Positions 36,828-44,375 of a stretch of 64,000 nucleotides of DNA are shown here, piece after piece. The notes beneath the pieces are model-generated. The model ran no database searches and had not been told where the DNA came from. It saw only the letters and a list, made by a program, of their open reading frames with translations. The position numbers and the translations under genes are program-made. The stretch is from Lacticaseibacillus absianus (GTDB lineage: Bacteria > Bacillota > Bacilli > Lactobacillales > Lactobacillaceae), in the NCBI RefSeq assembly GCF_013407595.1, contig NZ_JABEKX010000001.1, forward strand, positions 452,522 to 516,521, given 5' to 3'. Positions within the stretch are counted from its first letter, which is position 1. Every line of letters begins with the position of its first letter.

Positions 36828-38536
36828 CTTACGAGCTTCACCCGGTCATCGCGGTGAAGCAGGAAACGGCCACAGTCGGTGACGACATGTGGCCGCTTCT
36901 CGCTCACCAGCTTGGCCCAGATCAGATCTTATGTCTCGAGTGTTACCCCGGAGTCGACCTCGCCCGCCTGCGTCAGCAGGTCGAGGACCAGTTGCACCCA
37001 GCACTGCTGATCGATGCGGCCGAGTGTACGCTGGCCCCGGCGGTCGTCTCGGCCGCGCTGGCCCCCACATTGACGGATGACCGCGTGTTCGGCCTGATGA
37101 CGCACGCCAAGATGGCGGACTATTTTGATCAGGCCGCCATTGCCGCTGCCCGTCAGGCGATCGCGGCGGCCGAGGGCCTGGTCGTCGTCTACGGCGTCGG
37201 GGCGAGTCTGGTCGCGCCACGGTGGGACTGTCTGGTGTATGTCAACATCACGCGCTGGGAGATCCAGAAGCGGTTTCGCAAGGGGTTGAACAACTGGTTA
37301 GCGGCCGCGCCCGAGCCAGATCAGCTCAAGAAGGTCAAGCGCGGTTACTTCTTCGAGTGGCGCATCGCCGACCGGCAAAAATCTGCGCTGCAAGCGCAGA
37401 TCGATTACCAGATCGACGCGACGACGAACGAACGCTGGGTCATGGTCGCACAGGCGACCTGTGAACGCCTTAAAACAGCGGCGGTCACCCGTCCATTTCG
37501 CCTGGTCCCGTACTTTGATCAGAGCCCATGGGGCGGCCAGTGGATGAAGACGCACTTCGGGCTAGACCCACAGACCCCGAACTACGGCTGGGCCTTCGAT
37601 GGCGTGCCTGAGGAGAACAGCGTGCTGTTCGAATTGGCCAATGCGCGCTTCGAGCTACCGGCGATCGACTTGGTCCACGAGCGGCCACTGGCGCTGCTTG
37701 GGGAGCGAGTCTACGCCCGCTTCGGCGCCGAATTCCCCATCCGCTTCGACTATCTGGACACGATGGGCGGGGGCAACCTCAGCCTGCAGGTGCACCCCAA
37801 AGTCGGCTATATTCAGTCCGAGTTCGGGATGGCGTACACCCAAAACGAGAGCTACTACATCATGGCCGCCGGGCCCGATGCGTCGATCTACCTGGGCGTC
37901 AAAGATGGCGTCGACAAGGCCGCGCTGTTCGAGGCGCTGACGCAGGCGCAGGCGGATCCGCAGGCCGGGTTCGACGATACCCAGTTCGTCAACCGCTTCC
38001 CGGTCAAAGCCCATGATCACTATTCCATCCCGGCTGGCACGATCCACTGCGGCGGGCGCGATGCCGTCGTCTTGGAGATCAGTGCGACGCCGTACCTCTT
38101 CACCTTCAAGCTGTGGGATTGGGGTCGACTGGGGCTGGACGGTCGACCGCGCCCGATCCACCTGGCGCACGGCCGCCAGAATGTCGACACGCGCTTCAAC
38201 ACGAGCTACGCCCAGGCGCACCTGTTTTCACCTGAGACCGCACTCCCGACGACGCAAGCGGAACACGTTGAGCGCACCGGCCTAAGCGACTTAGAGTTCA
38301 TCGAGACTCGGCGGCATACGTTCGCTGAGCAGATCACGCTGCCGCACACCGGGACCGTGAACATGTTGAACCTCGTCGAAGGCACTGCAATCACGCTCCA
38401 GGCGGTCGATCAGGCGTTTCCGCCGGTCACGATCCACTACGGCGAGACCTTCATCATTCCGGCTGCGTGCGGGGATGTGCGCGTGATCAACGCCGGGTCG
38501 GCCCCCGCCAAAGTCCTGCAAGCATTCGTCAGATAG
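36824..38536 (+). CDS. manA: Mannose-6-phosphate isomerase, class I, with N-terminal extension
   Basis: 570 residues. The C-terminal 350 are a type I phosphomannose isomerase: PYFDQSPWGGQWMK at the domain start, LSLQVHPK with the zinc Gln-His pair, QNESYYIM with the Glu, and PAGTIHCGG with the last His. It converts mannose-6-phosphate to fructose-6-phosphate. The N-terminal 220 residues (LCLECYPGVDL, VVVYGVGASLVAP, YVNITRWEIQKRF) are extra: usual enzymes are 310-420 residues long. They look like a nucleotide-kinase-like fold without an obvious P-loop; function unknown. ATGA overlap with mngB shows coupling. Confidence 0.83.
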   Translation: MTYELHPVIAVKQETATVGDDMWPLLAHQLGPDQILCLECYPGVDLARLRQQVEDQLHPALLIDAAECTLAPAVVSAALAPTLTDDRVFGLMTHAKMADYFDQAAIAAARQAIAAAEGLVVVYGVGASLVAPRWDCLVYVNITRWEIQKRFRKGLNNWLAAAPEPDQLKKVKRGYFFEWRIADRQKSALQAQIDYQIDATTNERWVMVAQATCERLKTAAVTRPFRLVPYFDQSPWGGQWMKTHFGLDPQTPNYGWAFDGVPEENSVLFELANARFELPAIDLVHERPLALLGERVYARFGAEFPIRFDYLDTMGGGNLSLQVHPKVGYIQSEFGMAYTQNESYYIMAAGPDASIYLGVKDGVDKAALFEALTQAQADPQAGFDDTQFVNRFPVKAHDHYSIPAGTIHCGGRDAVVLEISATPYLFTFKLWDWGRLGLDGRPRPIHLAHGRQNVDTRFNTSYAQAHLFSPETALPTTQAEHVERTGLSDLEFIETRRHTFAEQITLPHTGTVNMLNLVEGTAITLQAVDQAFPPVTIHYGETFIIPAACGDVRVINAGSAPAKVLQAFVR

Positions 38537-38547
38537 GAGAAGCAAAC

Positions 38548-39708
38548 GTGAAAGTTGTGATTGCGCCGGATTCATTCAAAGGGAGCTTGAGCGCGCCAGA
38601 CGTGGCGGCGGCGATCAGCCGCGGTGTCCGTCAGGTCCTGCCTGCACTCACGCCAGTCTGCGTGCCAATGGCGGACGGTGGGGAAGGGACTGTTGATGCG
38701 CTGGTGACCGCGCGGCAGGGTCAGCGGGTGACTTGCCAAGTCCACTCGCCGTACGGGCCGCAGACGGCTGCGAGCTACGGGCTGCTCGAAGGCGGTCAAG
38801 TCGCCGTGATCGAGGTCGCCGCCGCCAGTGGGATCCAGTTCATGACGCCGACCAGTGATGTGCGGTTAGCGTCAAGCCTGGGGACCGGTGAGCTGATCGA
38901 AGACGCCTTGGCCCGCGGGGCCAAGACGATCATTGTCGGGCTGGGGGGCAGTGGCACGAACGACGGCGGCGCCGGGATCGCGCAGGCGCTTGGGGTGCGC
39001 TTTTACGACGCACAGGGTCAGCTGTTACCGCTTGGCGGGGCCGCGCTGCGGCATCTGGCGACGATCGACTGCACCGCCCTAGATCCGCGGGTCGGCCAGG
39101 CGACCTTCATCCTCGCCAGCGATGTGACGAACCCCTTAGTCGGACCGAATGGGGCCTCTGCCGTGTTTGGCCCGCAAAAAGGCGCGACGCCGGCGATGGT
39201 CGCGGAGCTGGATGAGGCCTTGGCGCAATACGCGGCCGTCGTCACCGCGACGCTGGGGCGCCCGATCGCCGCGCGGCCGGGTGCCGGGGCGGCTGGTGGG
39301 TGTGGCGCCGGGTTACTGGCGTTCACGAACGCAACGCTGCGCCCTGGCGTCGAGATGGTCCTGAACGCGAGCCACTTTGAGTCACTAGCGGCCGACGCGG
39401 ACCTGGTCTTTACCGGCGAAGGGGCGCTCGATTTTCAGACGCGCTTCGGCAAAACGCCGTACGGGGTGGCTCAGGCGGTCCGCCGGGTCGCACCGCAGGC
39501 CACCGTGGTGGGGCTCGCCGGCAAGGTGGGCGATGAGATCGAGGCGCTCTACGCACCTGTGGGCCCGTTCGATGCGATCGTGGCGATCGCGTCCGGGGCC
39601 AAGACGCTCGAGGCCGCCGTTCGCGATACGGCCGCTGATCTGACCACGACCGCTGCTAACTTGACGCGGTTGTACCTGGCGGGTCGCGCGCGCGGCGCCA
39701 CCAGCTGA
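38548..39708 (+). CDS. Glycerate kinase (GarK/GlxK family)
   Basis: 386 residues. The N-terminal VVIAPDSFKGSLSAPDVAAAI is diagnostic; later PMADGGEGT, GLGGSGTNDGGAG and FTGEGALDFQT are the conserved active-site loops. It phosphorylates D-glycerate to 2-phosphoglycerate (or 3-, by class), feeding glycolysis. It is the last gene of the operon, and takes the aglycone released by the mannosidase or phosphorylase. GTG start at 38548, eight bases after TAGGAGA. Confidence 0.92.
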   Translation: MKVVIAPDSFKGSLSAPDVAAAISRGVRQVLPALTPVCVPMADGGEGTVDALVTARQGQRVTCQVHSPYGPQTAASYGLLEGGQVAVIEVAAASGIQFMTPTSDVRLASSLGTGELIEDALARGAKTIIVGLGGSGTNDGGAGIAQALGVRFYDAQGQLLPLGGAALRHLATIDCTALDPRVGQATFILASDVTNPLVGPNGASAVFGPQKGATPAMVAELDEALAQYAAVVTATLGRPIAARPGAGAAGGCGAGLLAFTNATLRPGVEMVLNASHFESLAADADLVFTGEGALDFQTRFGKTPYGVAQAVRRVAPQATVVGLAGKVGDEIEALYAPVGPFDAIVAIASGAKTLEAAVRDTAADLTTTAANLTRLYLAGRARGATS

Positions 39709-39774
39709 CCGTGGGCACATAAACAGGGCTTCAGGACACGGCGCGTGCCGTTGCGATAATCCCTTCATGGTTAT

Positions 39775-39803
39775 CGGATGAAATGTCATAATTCATCTGA
39801 TAG
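39775..39803. repeat. Inverted repeat before the orfA remnant
   Basis: ATCGGATGAA and TTCATCTGAT pair in nine of ten positions around a nine-base loop, just upstream of the transposase fragment, where IS3-type elements carry their promoter. Confidence 0.4.
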
Positions 39804-39821
39804 TCATGGAGGGATATTTGT

Positions 39822-40142
39822 ATGCCCAGATCTAAGTACTCGGCAGCTGAGAAGCTCGCATTTTTAGAAGCGTTTCATCAGTCCAATTTGCCTCGAACAA
39901 CTTTTGCACGGCAACATGGGATTGGCAAAGCTACCTTTGCGACATGGTCGGTCCGCTATGCGCGTGACGGCATCGGAGGTCTTGAGGAGACACGGCGTAA
40001 CCAACACTACACAAAAGAGTTGAAGCTTACAGTCGTTCATGCGTACCGCGCTGGCGAGGGAGCGTATGCTTTGTGGGTCAGCTGGTTCAGGTTCGTGCCC
40101 GGTCGGCGCAGAGCGAGGTTTTCCTGCACGCCGGTTTCGTGA
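39822..40142 (+). pseudogene. Truncated IS3-family OrfA (helix-turn-helix)
   Basis: The first about 83 codons, MPRSKYSAAEKLAFLEAFHQ and onward to LKLTVVHAYRAGEG, are the tandem HTH domain of IS150-group OrfA proteins. Homology stops near 40070, where the frame runs into mobC DNA read backwards; the remaining tail to 40142 is meaningless. The left inverted repeat begins 101 bases upstream, the right distance for an IS3 element. No OrfB is left in the window. Confidence 0.7.
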
Positions 40143-40306
40143 TCAAACTTGGGTTGCACCAATCGCGACTTCGCGGCAAGAGATTTGGCGTAGGCGCTTA
40201 AGGTCATGCCCAGGGTTGAAGAGGACGCCGAAAGTTTCTTAAACTCGGCTTCTGAGAGCCGGAAATTGATTTGCTTTTTACTGACGTTTTTTCGGTCTTC
40301 CGTCAT
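40080..40306 (-). pseudogene. mobC: Truncated mobC (relaxosome accessory protein)
   Basis: The protein reads MTEDRKNVSKKQINFRLSEA, then LGMTLSAYAKSLA, SRLVQPKFDH and GTNLNQL, the ribbon-helix-helix and signature of MobC, which helps a MobA relaxase nick at oriT. After GTNLNQL the frame enters foreign DNA and stops at 40037; normal MobC proteins run on for another 40-50 residues. The relaxase gene is absent. Thus mobC was cut by the junction with the IS fragment. Confidence 0.75.
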
Positions 40307-40600
40307 GGTGAAACCACCTCGTTGTATAGCGTCAGCGCTCCCTATTCGGTCGCCCTGGCACCAAGGATATGTAAGCCTAATTGCTCGCTTCGCTCACAAC
40401 CGATCTAACATATCCCACTATGATGGCAGGCAGTGCGAGTGCTAGACAAATGCTTCGCATTGTCTGCCCTCGCCGCTTGCCAAAAGGGGGCTCCGCCGCC
40501 TCTTTGGATTCCCCCAAAATCAAGATCAAGGGCAGCCCGATTCCGCTTCGCGAAACGATCTTAAAAGCATTGCCACTCGCTAGCGAATGGCAATAAAGAA
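40307..40600. other. oriT-like noncoding region
   Basis: 294 bases upstream of mobC with no gene. It has several inverted repeats: AGACAAATGC/GCATTGTCT (40444-40465), ATTGCCA/TGGCAAT (40569-40594), and GGGGG/CCCCC around 40486-40515, next to GCTTGCCAAAAGGGGG. A position directly before mobC and clustered hairpins are what an origin of transfer looks like; the nick site cannot be assigned. Confidence 0.45.
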
Positions 40601-40627
40601 CCCCCGCGCCATCTGCGGGCGCGGGGG
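40601..40627 (-). terminator. Terminator of the small-peptide operon
   Basis: CCCCCGCGCC (40601-40610) pairs with 40618-40627; on the minus strand a short T-containing tail follows. Confidence 0.6.
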
Positions 40628-40631
40628 CGGA

Positions 40632-40778
40632 TCAGTATGAGTCATCTTCATGGCGACGTTTAGAAGATTTCCTTTTTCTTTCCGAATCGAGAGGAAGGAA
40701 GGGCGCATTTAGATTCCGGGCGAGTAGTGTCAAGAAGCTGGAAACACCTCTAACCAAGGACTGAAAAATTTTTTTCAT
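40632..40778 (-). CDS. Small basic protein, 48 residues
   Basis: MKKIFQSLVRGVSSFLTLLA is an amphipathic or hydrophobic start, followed by a charged tail (SERKRKSSKRRHEDDSY). AGGAAGGTGTGAGC precedes the ATG. Third of three small minus-strand frames ahead of a terminator. No family recognised; it could be a peptide toxin, bacteriocin accessory or a chance frame. Confidence 0.45.
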   Translation of the reverse strand: MKKIFQSLVRGVSSFLTLLARNLNAPFLPLDSERKRKSSKRRHEDDSY

Positions 40779-40810
40779 GCTCACACCTTCCTAAGCCAGT
40801 AACACTAGCT

Positions 40811-40960
40811 CTACTTGACGGGTCTTGGAACTTGCACTTGTAGAGAAATACTATGAATTCCCGGCATACCATAGACATGTGATGTCCCCCAAGACCAACG
40901 GTTTGCGTAGCCGCCAGAGGCAATGCTACCGCCACTAGAGCGACAACGACGATTCGTCAT
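40811..40960 (-). CDS. Small frame of 49 residues, possibly frameshifted
   Basis: The ATG frame reads MTNRRCRSSGGSIASGGYAN and on to VPRPVK. A second frame over the same bases reads IVVVALVAVALPLAATQTVG, a near-perfect signal peptide, but has a stop directly before it. Two compensating frameshifts could have split an exported peptide gene. The ribosome site (AAGGGGGA) is weak. It lies three bases after the stop of the 57-residue gene. Function unknown. Confidence 0.35.
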   Translation of the reverse strand: MTNRRCRSSGGSIASGGYANRWSWGTSHVYGMPGIHSISLQVQVPRPVK

Positions 40961-40962
40961 AA

Positions 40963-41136
40963 TCAGTCCCCCTTATATTTGACAGTTGCGACCGCTGCCC
41001 CTACTAGCCCTGCAGTGCTGAGGAGTGCGGTCCAAGGTAGAGAAATAACACGTAACACGCCAAGACACATTGCTCCAGCAAAGATAGCCATTGAGACCCA
41101 CCCCCACACGGAGCGCCCTAGAAATTTATACGACAT
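40963..41136 (-). CDS. Small two-helix membrane protein, 57 residues
   Basis: MSYKFLGRSVWGWVSMAIFA begins a first hydrophobic segment and WTALLSTAGLVGAAVATV a second, ending in KYKGD. AAAGGAGG lies seven to eight bases before the ATG, a strong ribosome site. First gene of the small operon; no family recognised. Size and layout would suit a holin-like, immunity or bacteriocin-type peptide. Confidence 0.6.
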   Translation of the reverse strand: MSYKFLGRSVWGWVSMAIFAGAMCLGVLRVISLPWTALLSTAGLVGAAVATVKYKGD

Positions 41137-41238
41137 CGCATTTCCTCCTTTGTCTTAGCTTTTTAAGAGTATAAAACTAAATTGCCAAAAAGGGAATCAG
41201 TAAGCCGCGTGCATACTGGCGCTAGTGCCACAGGCCGT

Positions 41239-41727
41239 TTATGCCATTAAGAAATTCCCACCGTTTACTATCGTGTAGTGGATTTTTAGTTGTTCTAGGT
41301 TGGCGGCGTAAATGGCCCTCATGCGCGCCAGTGTCTTTTTTTCGTCAACGGTGAGTTTCTGACCTTGAGATACCAGCTGGTCAACGCGGGCAATCTTGGC
41401 ATTGATCTCTTCCAGATGTTCAGCCTCTTCTGGCATCAGCACCGTTTCGGCCTGAACCCTTTCGGCCTTCAACCAGTCGGGCAGCCCTTCGAAGAGGCTG
41501 AGTATGCGACGCACAGTTTGTTCCTTCTCGTCAGTGATCAGGTTGTTGTAGTGCACTTTGTCGAGCTTTTTGGCGCGGTCGGCATCTGACCCCCTTGAGA
41601 AGTCGTCAGATTTTTTGGCTTTTGGTTTCCACGTGAACGTGTAGCCGACTACAGGTTTGCCATGTCCCCTGCCGTGACGCTTAGTGATTTTGAGGCCTGG
41701 AAAAAGAGGCGCCAGCTCTTCCTTGGG
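41239..41727 (-). pseudogene. C-terminal fragment of a plasmid replication initiator
   Basis: The open frame of 162 codons begins after a TAG at 41728-41730. It reads PKEELAPLFPGL, KPVVGYTFTWKP, then the helical LPDWLKAERVQAE and ARVDQLVSQGQKL. The GYTFTWKP strand followed by a charged helical tail is like the end of Rep_3/RepB initiators of lactobacillus plasmids. The N-terminal DNA-binding winged helices are missing. The call is by recognition only. Confidence 0.5.
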
Positions 41728-41765
41728 CTATACGCCTGCTTGTCTACCTAAGTAGGAGTATAGCC
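41726..41765. repeat. Inverted repeat at the broken end of the rep fragment
   Basis: GGCTATAC (41726-41733) and GTATAGCC (41758-41765) flank a short spacer, exactly where the rep frame is interrupted. The remaining 41766-41919 shows no gene; it holds TTCAGGACAC and the right 14-bp island repeat. Confidence 0.45.
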
Positions 41766-41919
41766 GGGACTCCTTTCAGGACACTTTTATTATGGCACAA
41801 GTATCCTTAGAAGCAGACAAAGTGTATCCTATAACGCGCTGCGATACTATTCCTTCAAGGGTTGCAGCCACTCTAAGAGAGGTCTAAATGCACTGAAGCC
41901 CTGTTTGACGTCAGCTAGA

Positions 41920-44208
41920 TCAGGTCGAGGCGTTGGTCGTTAAGCGCGTCTGCTCGAACAGCCCCGCCGGCAGGGCGGTCAAGAGTGGGCTCGGTGCATC
42001 TAGCGCCAGCAATACTAGCGTGTGCAAGGCACGTGAGGCCAGCGTATAGAGGATGTCGCGGTCTGAGTCGCGTGCGTAGGTCGACGCGGAGACGTCGTAG
42101 CCGATCACCGCGTCGAATTCAAGGCCCTTGGCGAGGTAGACCGGCAGGATCACACAGCCGGTGTGCATCTGATGGTCCTGCGGCGAGAGCAACGTGATCG
42201 GTACATCCAGCTGGAGCGTGGCGAACAGTTGGGTGGCCGTCGCCATATCTTTGGTCAGGATCGCTACGGTGTGGTGCGCCTGCAGCAGCTGGTTGACTTG
42301 ACGGATCAGCCCCAGGCGCGCGGCGGCGCGCGGCAAGACCAGCAACTGAGGCAGCGCACCGTCACGGTTGAATGCCAGGATGTGCGCATGCGCCGGCAAC
42401 AGGTGCTTGGCCAATCGTGTGATCGGGGCCGTCGAGCGGTAGCTGCGGTTGAGTTCGATCGACCGGATGCGGGCACCGGCGAACACCGCGCCGATCTCAT
42501 GGATAAAGTCGCTGGGCTGGTAGTCACTGGTGAACACGTCTTGTTTGGCGTCGCCGAGTAGCGTCATCTTGGCCTTGGGAAACGCGTGGTGCAGGTAGCG
42601 CAGCTGCGCCATGCTGTAATCCTGCATTTCGTCGACGAACACGTACTGGATCAGGTGGTTCTGCCCGGTGCCGGTCAGGGTGTCGCGCAGATACAGGATG
42701 GGGGCAGCGTCGGCCAGCCGGAGCACGTGCTGCTCGAGGTCCTGCTGGTAGGCGTCGCACATGGCTTGCCAGGTCTCAGGCGCGACCGGGGCCGGGACTT
42801 GCGCCAAGAAGCGGCCGTAGTCCTCGTAGCAGTCGAGGAAGTAATCGTTGTACAGCGCATCATATACGGGGGCGAAGGCGCGCTCGACGAGCTTGGTGGC
42901 TAAGAAGCGCTGCTCGGCGTCGCCGCTCGCGAACTGCCGGCCCCCGGCCAGGGTGCGCGCTTGATCTGCGCTCAGGTCGCCCAGGGCGTCTTGGACCCAG
43001 TCGTCGTAGACCGCGAGTTTGATGCGGACCTTCAGCCGGCGGATCAGGGTGTTCTTGGTGTCGAGGAACTTGTTGGCCGCTGTGGCGCGCTCGGGTTGGC
43101 TGGCGTAGATCTTCGCGATCGTCTTGGCGGCGAAGAAGACTTCTCCGTTCAGGGTGATATCCACGAAGTTTGGGATGTAATCGGCGCGCTCGGTGTAGGC
43201 GCGCACCGTGTCGAGGTAATCGGCGCGTTCCTTGAAACGCCGGATCACTTTGGCCGCGTCCGGCAGGCTGGCCAAGTCGCGCTCGTAGCGCTCGAACAGG
43301 GTCTCGACGTGCAGGCCGTCGAAGCGCTTGGCGAAAAACTCATAGAGCGTGGCCTGACGCATATTTTTCTCTCCCAGGCTTGGCAGGACCGCGGAGATGT
43401 AGTTCGCGAACAGTTGGTTGGGGGAGAACAGGACCATCTGGTCGGCGTCGAGCGCCTGGCGGTTGTGGTAGAGCAGGTAGGCGACGCGCTGCAACACGGC
43501 CGAGGTCTTCCCGGAGCCGGCGACGCCTTGGACCACCAGCAGGTCGGATTGGGTGTCGCGGATGATGTCGTTTTGCTCCTGCTGGATTGTCGCCACGATA
43601 TTTTGCATCTGCGCATCCGTCTGGGCCCCGAGCACTTGCTGGAGGATCGCGTCACCGACGGTTTCATCAGTATCGAACATCGTCGTGATCTGGCCCGCTT
43701 CGATCATGAACTGACGCTTGTTCTCCAGGTCGGCGGTCGCGGGGCCCATCGGCGTCTCGTAGGTGACGGGGCCGAGGGTCCCGTTGTAGTACACCGAGGC
43801 GATCGGTGCGCGCCAGTCGTAGACCAGGAATTGGTCATCCTGGTCGATGAAGGTGCCGGTCCCGATGTACAGGGTCTCAGCCGTGCCGTCTTGGGTGATG
43901 TCGATGCGCCCGAAGTACGGCTCGTCCTTCAGCCGGTCCAAGCGCTCGGCCTCGTGGCGCAGAATGGCCTCGTTCTCAACGGCCCGGGCGACCATCATTT
44001 TCTGTTGCTGGACGGCCGCGTTCGTCTCCATGCGGTCGTCGACTTCGGTGACGTTGACGCGAGTCGCATCACCGTAAGACTGCTCGACGCGAGTCGTCTC
44101 TTGGTGTGCGGTGGTCAACTGGGTGTTGACCGTGGTCTGGCGCGCCTGGATCTTGGCTCGCACGGCGTCGACGCGGGCTTGTTCTTCGGCTTGCGTAGCG
44201 TTTTGCAT
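41920..44208 (-). CDS. helD: RNA polymerase recycling motor ATPase HelD
   Basis: 762-residue UvrD-like superfamily 1 protein. An N-terminal coiled coil (about 1-110) is followed by a divided helicase core: YDWRAPIASVYY, Walker A VQGVAGSGKTSAVLQR, VFVDEMQDYSMAQ (Walker B), LNRSYRST, and LAKGLEFDAVIGYD. The arrangement and length are those of Firmicutes HelD, which pulls stalled RNA polymerase off DNA. It is divergent from a flavoprotein gene. Confidence 0.9.
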   Translation of the reverse strand: MQNATQAEEQARVDAVRAKIQARQTTVNTQLTTAHQETTRVEQSYGDATRVNVTEVDDRMETNAAVQQQKMMVARAVENEAILRHEAERLDRLKDEPYFGRIDITQDGTAETLYIGTGTFIDQDDQFLVYDWRAPIASVYYNGTLGPVTYETPMGPATADLENKRQFMIEAGQITTMFDTDETVGDAILQQVLGAQTDAQMQNIVATIQQEQNDIIRDTQSDLLVVQGVAGSGKTSAVLQRVAYLLYHNRQALDADQMVLFSPNQLFANYISAVLPSLGEKNMRQATLYEFFAKRFDGLHVETLFERYERDLASLPDAAKVIRRFKERADYLDTVRAYTERADYIPNFVDITLNGEVFFAAKTIAKIYASQPERATAANKFLDTKNTLIRRLKVRIKLAVYDDWVQDALGDLSADQARTLAGGRQFASGDAEQRFLATKLVERAFAPVYDALYNDYFLDCYEDYGRFLAQVPAPVAPETWQAMCDAYQQDLEQHVLRLADAAPILYLRDTLTGTGQNHLIQYVFVDEMQDYSMAQLRYLHHAFPKAKMTLLGDAKQDVFTSDYQPSDFIHEIGAVFAGARIRSIELNRSYRSTAPITRLAKHLLPAHAHILAFNRDGALPQLLVLPRAAARLGLIRQVNQLLQAHHTVAILTKDMATATQLFATLQLDVPITLLSPQDHQMHTGCVILPVYLAKGLEFDAVIGYDVSASTYARDSDRDILYTLASRALHTLVLLALDAPSPLLTALPAGLFEQTRLTTNAST

Positions 44209-44279
44209 CTCCGTTGCCTCCTATAAGATTGAGTCCATCTAGTTTAGGCGTGTTTGGCGCAGGCGTCAAGGCAGGAAAT

Positions 44280-44308
44280 TTTACCCCGCCTTGCCAAGTC
44301 GGTATACT
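44280..44308 (+). promoter_or_regulatory. Promoter of the disulfide oxidoreductase gene
   Basis: TTTACC (44280-44285), 17-bp spacer, TATACT (44303-44308). Confidence 0.55.
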
Positions 44309-44375
44309 GGCGGTGAAGGCCTTGCGCCACTGCACGGCCTGGTCAGAAGAACGACGCGCGATAGGAGGCATTCGG

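Larger units (their letters stand above)
39721..41906. mobile_element. Low-GC accessory island bounded by 14-bp inverted repeats
   Basis: AAACAGGGCTTCAG at 39721-39734 is repeated inverted at 41893-41906. The content differs sharply in base composition from both flanks and is made of broken parts: IS3-type orfA, mobC with oriT-like DNA, a small-peptide operon and a plasmid initiator fragment. TTCAGGACAC also recurs directly at 39730 and 41775. The flanks carry no matching target duplication (ACAT and GACG), so rearrangement followed insertion. Confidence 0.7.

Noticed and set aside
40750-40935. 61-codon minus-strand frame as a gene
   Set aside because: It begins inside the signal-like frame and overlaps the 48- and 49-residue frames; kept only as part of the frameshift discussion.
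40811-40960. Lactococcin 972-like bacteriocin
   Set aside because: Some Gly/Trp/Tyr/His residues recall the family, but the spacing of the VY and HS pairs does not fit and two frameshifts would be needed.
42961-44226. Long open frame of 421 codons on the plus strand
   Set aside because: It is antisense to helD, has no family features or ribosome site, and long mirror frames are common in high-GC coding DNA.
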